DNA of 13,969 nucleotides from Sulfurimonas sp. GTDB taxonomy: Bacteria > Campylobacterota > Campylobacteria > Campylobacterales > Sulfurimonadaceae. A model generated the notes under the pieces. It saw only the letters and a list, made by a program, of their open reading frames with translations, did no database searches and was not told the DNA's origin. How positions within the stretch are numbered: the first letter of the stretch is position 1; every line of letters begins with the position of its first letter. This document shows, one piece after another, positions 1 through 7,129 of the stretch. The position numbers were made by a program, and so were the translations under genes. The stretch spans positions 18,473-32,441 of the forward strand of contig NVUO01000023.1 in NCBI GenBank assembly GCA_002733155.1, read 5' to 3'.

Positions 1-72
1 AAAAATTCAGCTGTAGCTAGGCGATATGCACATAAGGTTTTAAGAGCAAAAAAAAAGCTTTTTACTTATTAA
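1..72 (+). CDS. Possible C-terminal tail of an upstream gene (partial)
   Basis: The first 24 codons are open in frame 1 from the window edge to a TAA at 70-72; the other two plus frames hit stops within the first 20 bases. The tail is basic (an ARRYAHKVLRAKKK stretch) and ends in LFTY, which resembles the charged end of a real protein, but I do not recognise the family. So short an open frame could also be chance. The stop lies just after a perfect palindrome at 52-63 (AAAAAGCTTTTT). Confidence 0.35.
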   Translation, partial: KNSAVARRYAHKVLRAKKKLFTY

Positions 73-122
73 ATAATTTTTTAATCTACTTCTAGATATA
101 TTAAAACTAATTCAAATACTTT

Positions 123-152
123 ACTTATTTCATAAGTTTTTTAAGTTATACT
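123..152 (+). promoter_or_regulatory. Probable promoter with an inverted repeat, upstream of the beta-barrel gene
   Basis: A -10-like TATACT lies at 147-152, only six bases before the ATG at 159. Just upstream is a perfect inverted repeat, ACTTAT-TTC-ATAAGT at 123-137, placed about where RNA polymerase would contact the spacer and -35, so it is an operator candidate. If this -10 is used, transcription would begin at or next to the start codon, giving a leaderless or nearly leaderless mRNA. No Shine-Dalgarno sequence is visible before the ATG. Prediction only. Confidence 0.35.
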
Positions 153-158
153 TTTTTT

Positions 159-1220
159 ATGAATGCATTAAAAATAATAATTTTTAACTTTTTTTTATTG
201 TCAGTTTCTTACGCTCAAGAGATGCAGACTATGAATGAGGGACATTATATAGATAAATGGCACAAGGAGACTACAAAAACCTTTAAGAGGGCTAGTGATT
301 ATATAGATAAAACACTTTTTGATGTATCTAATCTTGTTAATAATGATAGTAATAAGACTATAGCTAATATTCTAAAAAACAAACAAGTAGCTAAAAAGAA
401 CAAACACGCTGATGAATTTTTCCTCAGTACCAAATATTTAAGTGAAACAAATGATTCTTTTTTGAGAATTACTCCGCAGACTATTATAAACACCAAATCT
501 AAGTTTGACAATAAAATTGTAGTTAAAATAAGGGCTAATATACCATTAAATTATACAAAAAGAAGATATCAATTATTTATAGGTAACCTTAATAATACTA
601 ACTTAAATGAGTTTACCTCGGATGAAAAAAGTGATTCAAAACCAGAACTTGGAGTAAATTATTTTTCTCCAAGATACTATAAAATGAATCAAAAATATTC
701 TATTGGTGTACGTGGTATAGCTCCATTTATAAGAGCTAGGTACTCAAGAGAATATTTTAAAGGAAAATGGGATACTGAATATGTACAAACATTTCAATAC
801 TTTTTAGATGATGGTTTTGAAGAAAAAACACAGGCTTTTTTTGATACATCATTTGCTAACTTATCTCTTTTTAGATTATTTGCAGAAAGAGGGACTGAAG
901 AAAAAAGCCTAGGTATGTTTTATAGTGGTGGACTTATCATGTTTTGGCAGCCATCATATAAGGCTGGTATTACCCTAACTCAATCTTTATATGGAGGGAC
1001 AAAATATTTATATAAAAAAAATGACAATATTAGTCCAAGCATAATTAAAAAAACTGCAAGTATAAACAACTACCAAACAACTTTAACTTTTAGAAAAAGC
1101 TTTTTTAGAAAATGGTTATTTTATGAAATAGAACCTAGAGTTAACTTCAGTATAGTAAATGACTATAAAGCTAACTACAGTTTAAGACTAAGTTTAGATA
1201 TATTTTACGGTGATATTTAA
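159..1220 (+). CDS. Exported outer-membrane beta-barrel-like protein, unknown function
   Basis: I do not recognise a named family. The first 19 residues form a good Sec signal peptide: a short N-terminus with Lys5, a hydrophobic run of Ile/Phe/Leu, and a likely cleavage after SVSYA (Ala19) before Gln-Glu. The mature N-terminal part (about 20-120) is polar and lysine-rich. From about 120 to the end, short alternating aromatic/hydrophobic stretches separated by charged turns (for example GVRGIAPFIRARYSREYF and the final LRLSLDIFYGDI) suggest antiparallel beta strands ending in a typical outer-membrane C-terminus. No other start is available upstream before an in-frame TAA at 108-110. The gene is convergent with the next one, and their stop codons share the TTAA at 1217-1220. 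A periplasmic or outer-membrane location is well supported; the function is unknown. Confidence 0.8.
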   Translation: MNALKIIIFNFFLLSVSYAQEMQTMNEGHYIDKWHKETTKTFKRASDYIDKTLFDVSNLVNNDSNKTIANILKNKQVAKKNKHADEFFLSTKYLSETNDSFLRITPQTIINTKSKFDNKIVVKIRANIPLNYTKRRYQLFIGNLNNTNLNEFTSDEKSDSKPELGVNYFSPRYYKMNQKYSIGVRGIAPFIRARYSREYFKGKWDTEYVQTFQYFLDDGFEEKTQAFFDTSFANLSLFRLFAERGTEEKSLGMFYSGGLIMFWQPSYKAGITLTQSLYGGTKYLYKKNDNISPSIIKKTASINNYQTTLTFRKSFFRKWLFYEIEPRVNFSIVNDYKANYSLRLSLDIFYGDI

Positions 1221-1660
1221 GCTACAAACATCAGTTTTGCGCTAACTACTATAAGAAATCCTAAAAATAATACTAATTTATGAAAATGATTTTGCATAAA
1301 TGCAATTTTTTTTCTACCTGTAAACTTTGTAAATAGGTTGTATAATACACCAAGTACAATTATAGAGACTAAAAAGATTTTAAATACTAAAATTTTTTGT
1401 AAATCTGTTTCAAAGATACCAACACTTGAGTTAATATACCTAGACATCATCATACCACCAGTTAATATCAATATTAATAATGAAAGTGGAAATATTTTAA
1501 AACTTCTTTTTCCTAATGTTTGATTTACGTCTTTTTTTACTTCACCTGTCAATTTTTTATTTATAATAGAGATGATTGCTACATCAGTAAATACATAACC
1601 TAAAAAAATAATAGCCAAAATCAAGTGAATAATATTTGCAAATGGATATACATCTTCCAT
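1217..1660 (-). CDS. Four-helix integral membrane protein, CopD/HemJ-like
   Basis: This 147-residue protein has four predicted membrane helices at about residues 8-30, 56-73, 90-110 and 128-146. His12 lies in helix 1, Lys94 in helix 3, and a His125/His127 pair sits before helix 4. Size, helix layout and the helix 1 histidine resemble the CopD copper-resistance domain and HemJ (UPF0093) proteins, which bind metal or haem in the membrane. The HemJ hallmark segment after helix 1 (W..LF.LPRLFVYH) and the terminal KPF are missing, so HemJ activity should not be assigned. The start is supported by AGGAG at 1666-1670, five bases before the ATG, and by a TATAAT at 1687-1692. It ends tail-to-tail with the beta-barrel gene and appears to be a single-gene unit. 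The membrane location is firm; the family is tentative. Confidence 0.75.
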   Translation of the reverse strand: MEDVYPFANIIHLILAIIFLGYVFTDVAIISIINKKLTGEVKKDVNQTLGKRSFKIFPLSLLILILTGGMMMSRYINSSVGIFETDLQKILVFKIFLVSIIVLGVLYNLFTKFTGRKKIAFMQNHFHKLVLFLGFLIVVSAKLMFVA

Positions 1661-1686
1661 ATAAGCTCCTAATATTAATTTAGAAG

Positions 1687-1692
1687 ATTATA
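1687..1692 (-). promoter_or_regulatory. Predicted -10 element for the CopD/HemJ-like gene
   Basis: On the minus strand a perfect TATAAT, directly preceded by TG, lies 26 bases upstream of the ATG at 1660. The upstream spacer is AT-rich and has no clear -35, as is common in Campylobacterota. The inverted repeat at 1714-1747 lies just upstream of this element. Confidence 0.5.
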
Positions 1693-1713
1693 CATCAATT
1701 AGTAAAATTAAAT

Positions 1714-1747
1714 ATTGATAAAATGCAATTTTTTGTATTTTATCAAT
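1714..1747. repeat. Long inverted repeat between the helicase and the CopD-like gene
   Basis: ATTGATAAAAT (1714-1724) is matched by its exact reverse complement at 1737-1747. The arms extend inward through one G-T pair and three further pairs, leaving a TTTT loop at 1729-1732 (stem about 15 bp). It lies 24 bases past the end of rhlE on the minus strand, so it may terminate or stabilise that transcript. It also lies just upstream of the CopD-like gene's -10, so it may be an operator. The stem is AT-rich and no strong U-run follows on the minus strand, so a classical intrinsic terminator is not convincing. Confidence 0.55.
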
Positions 1748-1770
1748 TGGGGAGCTGTGAACTAACAAAA

Positions 1771-3054
1771 CTAATCTCTTTTTGTAGTTTTTCTTTTTTT
1801 ATTAGTTTTTAGAATTTTTGCAGTTATTCTTGGTGGAGCTTTTTTCTTAGCACGTTTTTTATCTTCAGCACGCTTATGTTCAGACTTTAGTTTAACTTCA
1901 TCTTCATCTTTTCTTCTAATATTTGGATTAGGCTCAAAGCCTTCAATAACTTGCTTATCTATCTTCATACCTATAAGTCTCTCAATATCTTTAATCTCAT
2001 ACTTGTCATAAATATCAAGCAGGGTAATTGCTTCTCCATCACGACCAGCACGACCAGTACGCCCTACTCTATGAACATAATCCTCAGGTATTGATGGTAA
2101 TTCATAGTTAATTACATATGGTAAATGTTCAATATCCAGACCACGAGAAGCTATATCGGTAGCTACCAAAACTTTAATTTTTTCCTCTTTAAACTGGGTT
2201 AAAGTTTTAAAACGGTTTGCTTGAGTTTTATCACCATGTATAACTCCACATTTTAATCCATCTTTAATAAGCTCTTCTACTAAATAATCAGCACTTGCCT
2301 TAGTTTTAGTAAAAACTAAAACCTGACGGAAATTTCTAGAGCCGATTAAATAAGCTAAAAGTTCAGCCTTTCTTTCACGATCTACCATATATGCGATTTG
2401 GTTGATTTTATCTACAGTTGAGTTTCTTTTAGATGATTCAATAAAAGCTGGCTTAGTTAAAATAAGTCTTGATAATTTTCTTACCTTATCAGAGAATGTA
2501 GCTGCAAAAAGTAATGTCTGATGGCGACGAGGTAACTCAGGATGGATTTTACGTATCTCTTTTACAAAACCCATATCTAACATTCTATCAGCCTCATCAA
2601 GAACAAATATTTCAACCTGCTTAAGATTAAGACCCCTTTGCATATGCTCCATAATTCTACCAGGAGTAGCTATAATAATATCTACACCCTCTTTAAGAAT
2701 TTTCTGCTGGGATTCTATATCTTTTCCACCAACTAAGATTGCAATATTTAACTTAAGGTTAATCGCATAAGATTTTAAGTCTTCATGAATTTGCATTGAA
2801 AGTTCACGAGTTGGAGAAAGAATAACACCCCTTAGCGGTCTATCAGCTGTAGCTATAGTATTTCTAAGTCTTTGAAGCATAGGTATACCAAATGCCGCAG
2901 TTTTTCCTGTACCTGTTTGCGCAGTAGCAAATATATCACTTTTCGCTAAAACTAAGGGGATAGCCCTAGTTTGTATACTTGTAGGGTTTTTATATCCTAG
3001 TTTTTCTATAGCACTAAGAAGTGCTTTCATGACTCCTAGTTTTTCAAATGACAT
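1771..3054 (-). CDS. rhlE: DEAD-box ATP-dependent RNA helicase, RhlE type
   Basis: A cytoplasmic RNA-remodelling ATPase of 427 residues. The full motif set is present in order: N-terminal SFEKLG/Q-motif (about 2-30), Walker A AQTGTGKT (45-52), PTREL (81-85), GG, TPGR (130-133), DEAD (153-156), motif III (184-186), IHGDKTQANR, ATDIASRGLD and YVHRVGRTGR. The stretch from RNSTVDKINQ to GFEPNPNI follows E. coli RhlE closely. About 40 residues of Lys/Arg-rich tail (from about 385) probably bind RNA. Motif III reads AAT instead of the usual SAT. The start is the conserved M-S-F position; a weak TAGGT precedes it, and an extended -10 (TGTTAAAAT) lies at 3088-3096. It is divergent from the DUF2062 gene. 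Likely roles are ribosome assembly or mRNA decay, including growth in the cold; this is inferred from the family. Confidence 0.92.
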   Translation of the reverse strand: MSFEKLGVMKALLSAIEKLGYKNPTSIQTRAIPLVLAKSDIFATAQTGTGKTAAFGIPMLQRLRNTIATADRPLRGVILSPTRELSMQIHEDLKSYAINLKLNIAILVGGKDIESQQKILKEGVDIIIATPGRIMEHMQRGLNLKQVEIFVLDEADRMLDMGFVKEIRKIHPELPRRHQTLLFAATFSDKVRKLSRLILTKPAFIESSKRNSTVDKINQIAYMVDRERKAELLAYLIGSRNFRQVLVFTKTKASADYLVEELIKDGLKCGVIHGDKTQANRFKTLTQFKEEKIKVLVATDIASRGLDIEHLPYVINYELPSIPEDYVHRVGRTGRAGRDGEAITLLDIYDKYEIKDIERLIGMKIDKQVIEGFEPNPNIRRKDEDEVKLKSEHKRAEDKKRAKKKAPPRITAKILKTNKKRKTTKRD

Positions 3055-3087
3055 GTATACCTACTTTTAAACTGTTTTATTGATGTA

Positions 3088-3096
3088 ATTTTAACA
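3088..3096 (-). promoter_or_regulatory. Predicted extended -10 for rhlE
   Basis: The minus strand reads TGTTAAAAT, an extended -10 (TG-n-TAAAAT) about 33 bases upstream of the rhlE ATG. It lies back to back with the DUF2062 promoter in the same 104-base divergent intergenic space. Prediction from sequence only. Confidence 0.45.
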
Positions 3097-3121
3097 TATT
3101 ATTTAAAATATAAGTTGCTTT

Positions 3122-3130
3122 TGATATAAT
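3122..3130 (+). promoter_or_regulatory. Predicted extended -10 for the DUF2062 gene
   Basis: TGATATAAT is a perfect extended -10 (TG-n-TATAAT) ending 28 bases before the ATG at 3159. The upstream spacer is AT-rich. It fits independent transcription of the DUF2062 gene away from rhlE. Confidence 0.55.
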
Positions 3131-3158
3131 CTTTTCACTTTTAAAGATGGCATAGGTA

Positions 3159-3650
3159 ATGGTAAGAAAAACATTTAAAAAAATAAGCAAAAGCGAAAAA
3201 TTAAAATTATTTATAAAAAAATATAAAATACCTAGAGAATATCTATCTACAAATAGAAGAATGGTCTCTAAAGCCGTATTTATTGGAGTTTTTATTGCCT
3301 TTATCCCTATGCCTATGCAGATGCTTTTAGTTGTAAGTTTTATACCATTTACAAAGTTTAATGTACCTATTGCTTTATCTATGTGTTGGCTTTCTAACCC
3401 ATTTACAATGCCACCAATGTATTATATGGAATACTTAACTGGAAGTTTTTTATTAGGGACTGAGGTTGAGGGTGTAGAGATGAGCTTGGAATGGTTTAGT
3501 GATAATATAAAAGATATATTTATACCACTTTATATTGGTGCAGCTTTTTACTCCGTAATTGGCTCAAGTTTAGGATTTTACTTAGTTAACCATTTGTGGA
3601 AAGAATCAGTTAAAAAAGCTAAAAAACTTCACAGACATCATAGAAAATAA
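3159..3650 (+). CDS. DUF2062 family small membrane protein
   Basis: A 163-residue inner-membrane protein. A basic N-terminus (about 1-36) leads into helix 1 (about 37-62) with the family motif FIPMPMQM. Then follows the strongly conserved segment WLSNPFTMPPMYYMEYLTGS (about 77-96) and a last helix (about 122-145), ending in a Lys/His-rich cytoplasmic tail. The spacing of the Pro-rich and SNP-PP motifs identifies DUF2062. The family's biochemical role is not known to me; it is sometimes found fused or next to glycosyltransferases. The ATG is preceded by ATAGGT. It is a single gene, divergent from rhlE and convergent with lgt, with only nine bases between stops and no clear terminator. Confidence 0.88.
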   Translation: MVRKTFKKISKSEKLKLFIKKYKIPREYLSTNRRMVSKAVFIGVFIAFIPMPMQMLLVVSFIPFTKFNVPIALSMCWLSNPFTMPPMYYMEYLTGSFLLGTEVEGVEMSLEWFSDNIKDIFIPLYIGAAFYSVIGSSLGFYLVNHLWKESVKKAKKLHRHHRK

Positions 3651-3659
3651 AAAATTAAC

Positions 3660-4469
3660 TTAAACTTTACGTTTTGAATTATAATATATCCAAGATATTA
3701 AACCAACTAAACTCATAGTTAGGCTCATTACCTGACCTTGAGTTATCATATTGCAACATATATAACCTATTTGCACATCCGGTGCACGATAAATCTCTGC
3801 AATAGCACGAAACACTCCATAACTCATTGCATATACTAAAATAAGTTCACCAGAAAATCTTTTGTGTTTTCTATACATATATACAACTAAAAATACAGCT
3901 ATACCCTCTAATGCAGCTTCATAAAGTTGAGATGGATGACGCAAAGAACCATTAACTAATATTCCCCAAGAAACATCTGTAGTACGTCCAACAAGCTCTT
4001 GATTTAAAAAGTTACCAATTCTGCCAAATACAAATGCTAGTGGTATACTTATTGCAGTTAAGTCCATAATCTTTCCAAATTCTATCTTATGCTTATTTGA
4101 GTACATATATGTAGCTATTAAAAAACCAATAACTGCACCATGATAACTCATACCACGAATACCTACAAATTCACCATTTACAAATGGATTAAATATTTGC
4201 CAAGGATGGGCTAAATAATACAGAGTTTGAGTATCATAAAAAAGTATATATCCAAGTCTTGCACCGAGAATTACGCCTATTTCTACATATATAAAATAAT
4301 TATCAACATTCTTAAAATCTAATTTATCTTTTTTTATAAATATTTTACCAATATAAAGGGCAGATAAAAGAGCTAATACATACATAATTCCATACCAGTG
4401 TACTGGAATAAAAAACAGATGAAATGCTATTGGATCAAAACTAGCGTATATATTATTCCAAGCATTCAT
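3660..4469 (-). CDS. lgt: Phosphatidylglycerol-prolipoprotein diacylglyceryl transferase
   Basis: Lgt transfers diacylglycerol from phosphatidylglycerol to the lipobox Cys of prolipoproteins in the inner membrane, the first step of lipoprotein maturation. The 269-residue protein has about seven hydrophobic segments. It carries Tyr26 in PVHWYG, the GMSYHG motif with His110, and the Lgt signature GRIGNFLNQELVGR (149-162) with Arg150 and Asn153. It also has the RHPSQLYEA motif and the late FRAIAEIYRAPD segment. Length matches the family. It is the last gene of the minus-strand operon: its ATG follows the stop of the Fe-S gene after one base, with no strong ribosome binding site of its own, so translational coupling is likely. 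Confidence 0.96.
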   Translation of the reverse strand: MNAWNNIYASFDPIAFHLFFIPVHWYGIMYVLALLSALYIGKIFIKKDKLDFKNVDNYFIYVEIGVILGARLGYILFYDTQTLYYLAHPWQIFNPFVNGEFVGIRGMSYHGAVIGFLIATYMYSNKHKIEFGKIMDLTAISIPLAFVFGRIGNFLNQELVGRTTDVSWGILVNGSLRHPSQLYEAALEGIAVFLVVYMYRKHKRFSGELILVYAMSYGVFRAIAEIYRAPDVQIGYICCNMITQGQVMSLTMSLVGLISWIYYNSKRKV

Positions 4470-4470
4470 T

Positions 4471-5754
4471 TTAGCTTCTTAACGCTTCGGCAATTAATTC
4501 TATAGGATTTTTAAATACTGTTTTTACATCAGCATAATTCATTGATGCGTTTATTTGCATCCTGCATGCACTACACTCAGCACTAACAATCTCAGCTTCG
4601 GCTTTTTTTATCATATCTGCCTTTGGAATTCCAGCAGCTTTTGCAAAATGATATCTCTCACTTTGCATAGTTACACCACCAAAACCACAACAAGCATTTG
4701 GATCACTCATCTCTTTTATATCGTAGTTTTTACTTATAAGATTTCTAGGCTCCTCATATATACCCTGCATTTTTCTAGCATGACATGGATCATGGTATGT
4801 AACACTCCTTGTATCCTTATCCTTAGATTCTAATATTTTATCTAAGTCTGTATTTTTATCTAACCACTCAGTAGCCATAAAAATCTTATCTTTTATAGCC
4901 TTTGCACGGTTTTTCCATTCTGGTTGGTCATGAAAGTAATGTTCATAGTCTATTTTTAACATAGCTGAACATGTAGCCTCTGGTATTATAATAGCGTCCA
5001 CATCTTTGCTAAAACTTTCAAAATATTCTATGTTAAACTTAGCATTATAATCAACTGTGTCAAAGTCTCCAGTAAAATAAGCAGGAGCTGAACAACATTT
5101 TTGATTTTTAGCCAAAAAGGCATCAATTTTTAAATAAGCTAAAATCTCTAAAAGAGAGTTTCCAACATCTACATAGTTATAATTAGCTAAACAACCTATA
5201 AATATTGCTACTTTTCTTTTTCCACCATTATCTATGTTTTCTTTATGTGAATTTAAAAATGATGTTTTTCTTAGGCTTGGAAGTAGTCTATCGGCTTTTA
5301 GCATTGGTAAGTTAAACCTTGATGTCATAGAATCTACGTCCGATTTAATCTTAAAACCACAAGTTTGAAATACCCAACCGAGTTTAAATGCTATATCATT
5401 CATCCATCTATGACGAAGAAGTAAAAAGAAAGCTTTTTTATACCAAGCTATTCCAAACTTTTTACCAATATCATTACGAACTTGCTCTATAACCATATCT
5501 ACAGGAAGTGATTTTGGACATACATCTACACAGTTTGTACATAAAAAACAACTCTCAAAAATATCTTTAGCAGTATTGTCAAGCTCAAGGTCACCTCTTT
5601 GGTAAGCACCAAGTAGATCTAAAAAACCACGTGGAGACGTAACCTCATCAGTATTTACATTATGGATAGTACAAACAGGTATACACTTTCCACACTTGAT
5701 ACATTCATCAGTTGTAGTTCCATAGTTAAATATTTCTTGAGCTGTTGATTTCAT
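4471..5754 (-). CDS. Two-[4Fe-4S], CCG-domain oxidoreductase subunit (GlpC/GlcF-like)
   Basis: A 427-residue soluble or membrane-associated electron-transfer protein. The N-terminus carries two ferredoxin-type cluster motifs: Cys18, 21, 24, 28, and Cys69, 72, 75, 79 followed by Pro. Two CCG (heterodisulfide-reductase-like) domains follow. The first is degenerate (IGCLANYNY, then CCSAP, then ATCSAM in place of CxxC). The second is complete (DPCHARK, ACCGFGG, then AECSACRMQI). This layout is shared by GlcF, GlpC and LldE/LutA-type subunits, but no flavin-binding partner (GlcD, GlpA) is nearby. It lies two bases after hemN and one base before lgt, so it is co-transcribed with both. From memory, an equivalent gene (often named glpC) sits beside hemN in H. 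pylori and C. jejuni. The Fe-S architecture is firm; the substrate is unknown. Confidence 0.88.
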   Translation of the reverse strand: MKSTAQEIFNYGTTTDECIKCGKCIPVCTIHNVNTDEVTSPRGFLDLLGAYQRGDLELDNTAKDIFESCFLCTNCVDVCPKSLPVDMVIEQVRNDIGKKFGIAWYKKAFFLLLRHRWMNDIAFKLGWVFQTCGFKIKSDVDSMTSRFNLPMLKADRLLPSLRKTSFLNSHKENIDNGGKRKVAIFIGCLANYNYVDVGNSLLEILAYLKIDAFLAKNQKCCSAPAYFTGDFDTVDYNAKFNIEYFESFSKDVDAIIIPEATCSAMLKIDYEHYFHDQPEWKNRAKAIKDKIFMATEWLDKNTDLDKILESKDKDTRSVTYHDPCHARKMQGIYEEPRNLISKNYDIKEMSDPNACCGFGGVTMQSERYHFAKAAGIPKADMIKKAEAEIVSAECSACRMQINASMNYADVKTVFKNPIELIAEALRS

Positions 5755-5756
5755 GT

Positions 5757-7124
5757 TTATATCGTTTTTGAAAATGTTTTTGCATTTTCTGTATGATTTT
5801 TCATATATGCATCAAAAGGCATTGCTATGTTTCTTATAAGAAGTGTACCAGTCTCGCTACATTCTATCTTCGTATCATCCATGCTTAATAAATCATCATC
5901 TGCAAAAGGTTTTAGTGCCTCTATTGCATCCGCGAAGTATGTTTTAAACTCAACATTAAACTTTTCATTGAATCTATTTATGTCAAGTTTAAAGTTGCTC
6001 ATTAACTCCATAATTACATATTGGCGTATTAAATCATCTTCACTTAAAACTACACCACGTTCAAATGGAAGTTTTCCAGCATCTATAGCAGCTTCATATT
6101 CACCCATATCTTTAAAGTTTTGGTTATAACTGTCTATGCCCTCGCCGATAGATGTAAGTCCTACACCAATTAAATCAGCTCCACCTTTAGTAGTATAGCC
6201 TTGGAAGTTTCTGTGTAACTCACCTTTTTGTATAGCTTTAAACAGTTCATCTTCAGGTTTTGCGAAGTGGTCCATACCAATCATTTTATAACCATTTGAA
6301 GTTAAAAAATCAATAGTATATTGCATGATTTGAAGTTTTTCATCTGGCAATGGCAATGTAGTCTCATCTATCTTACGCATAGTCTTTTTTAACCAAGGGA
6401 CATGGGCGTAATTAAATACAGCGAATCTCTCAGGTGATAAAGTTAAGGCTAAAGATAAAGTCTCTTTAAAAGTCTCTAAAGTCTGAAAAGGTAGACCATA
6501 AATCAGGTCAGTATTTACAGAAAGCATATTGTATTTTCTTGCTAAATCCATAGCATCTTTAGTAAGCTTATATGGTTGTACACGGTGAACTGCAATTTGA
6601 ACTTTTTCATTAAAATCTTGTATACCAAAACTTACACGATTGAAACCAGCCTCACTCATTACACGCATCTGATCTTCGTTAATATGACGTGGATCTATCT
6701 CACAGCTTACCTCAGCATCATCACGGAAGTTTGGAAAATATACTTTTATTTCATCTATAATCTCTTTAAATTGAGGGGCTGTAAAAAAAGTTGGAGTACC
6801 TCCACCAAAATGCATTTGAAGTACTTCACGTTTACAATCTAAATGCTTAGAAAGGATATCTAATTCTCTTTTTAGATAATCTATATAACGAATCAACTTA
6901 TCTTCTTTAGATGTAAATACAACATTACAACCACAGAAGTAACAAGCATTTCTACAAAATGGTAAATGAAAATAAAGGCTTAAAGGGCGAGAAGAATCTT
7001 GAGCTTCTAACTTTTGTATATACTCATCATACCCGTATGCATCGCTAAATTCTAAGGCAGTTGGATAACTTGTGTAACGAGGTCCTGGTTTTGAGTATTT
7101 TGTAAATTTTGCAAAATCTAACAT
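5757..7124 (-). CDS. hemN: Oxygen-independent coproporphyrinogen III oxidase (radical SAM)
   Basis: HemN decarboxylates two propionate groups of coproporphyrinogen III to give protoporphyrinogen IX in anaerobic haem synthesis, using a radical-SAM [4Fe-4S] cluster in the cytoplasm. Residues counted from the chosen start: GPRYTSYPTALEF (14-26), Tyr51, the cluster loop C57-RNA-C61-YF-C64-G-C66, GGGTPTFF, and the FGIQDF and HRVQP segments. All match E. coli HemN. I chose the ATG at 7124 because AGGA lies five bases upstream (7130-7133) and the N-terminus then begins like other HemN proteins. A longer frame from an ATG at 7142 adds six residues, but that ATG falls inside a palindromic repeat. This gives 455 residues, close to the E. 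coli length. It is the first gene of the hemN/Fe-S/lgt operon. Confidence 0.96.
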   Translation of the reverse strand: MLDFAKFTKYSKPGPRYTSYPTALEFSDAYGYDEYIQKLEAQDSSRPLSLYFHLPFCRNACYFCGCNVVFTSKEDKLIRYIDYLKRELDILSKHLDCKREVLQMHFGGGTPTFFTAPQFKEIIDEIKVYFPNFRDDAEVSCEIDPRHINEDQMRVMSEAGFNRVSFGIQDFNEKVQIAVHRVQPYKLTKDAMDLARKYNMLSVNTDLIYGLPFQTLETFKETLSLALTLSPERFAVFNYAHVPWLKKTMRKIDETTLPLPDEKLQIMQYTIDFLTSNGYKMIGMDHFAKPEDELFKAIQKGELHRNFQGYTTKGGADLIGVGLTSIGEGIDSYNQNFKDMGEYEAAIDAGKLPFERGVVLSEDDLIRQYVIMELMSNFKLDINRFNEKFNVEFKTYFADAIEALKPFADDDLLSMDDTKIECSETGTLLIRNIAMPFDAYMKNHTENAKTFSKTI

Positions 7125-7129
7125 TTTTT

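Noticed and set aside
52..63. Intrinsic terminator at AAAAAGCTTTTT
   Set aside because: It is a perfect palindrome but has no loop, lies before the stop codon of the partial frame, and has no GC-rich stem.
299..511. 70-residue minus-strand open frame inside the beta-barrel gene
   Set aside because: It is antisense to a gene with a signal peptide and consistent coding character, and its hydrophobic stretch is a by-product of AT-rich codons.
1217..1660. Firm assignment as HemJ
   Set aside because: The signature segment after helix 1 and the terminal KPF motif are missing.
3651..3659. Terminator between the DUF2062 gene and lgt
   Set aside because: Only nine AT-rich bases separate the stops and no hairpin is visible.
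5827..6842. Plus-strand open frames opposite hemN
   Set aside because: They are antisense to a strongly conserved gene and show no domain-like sequence.
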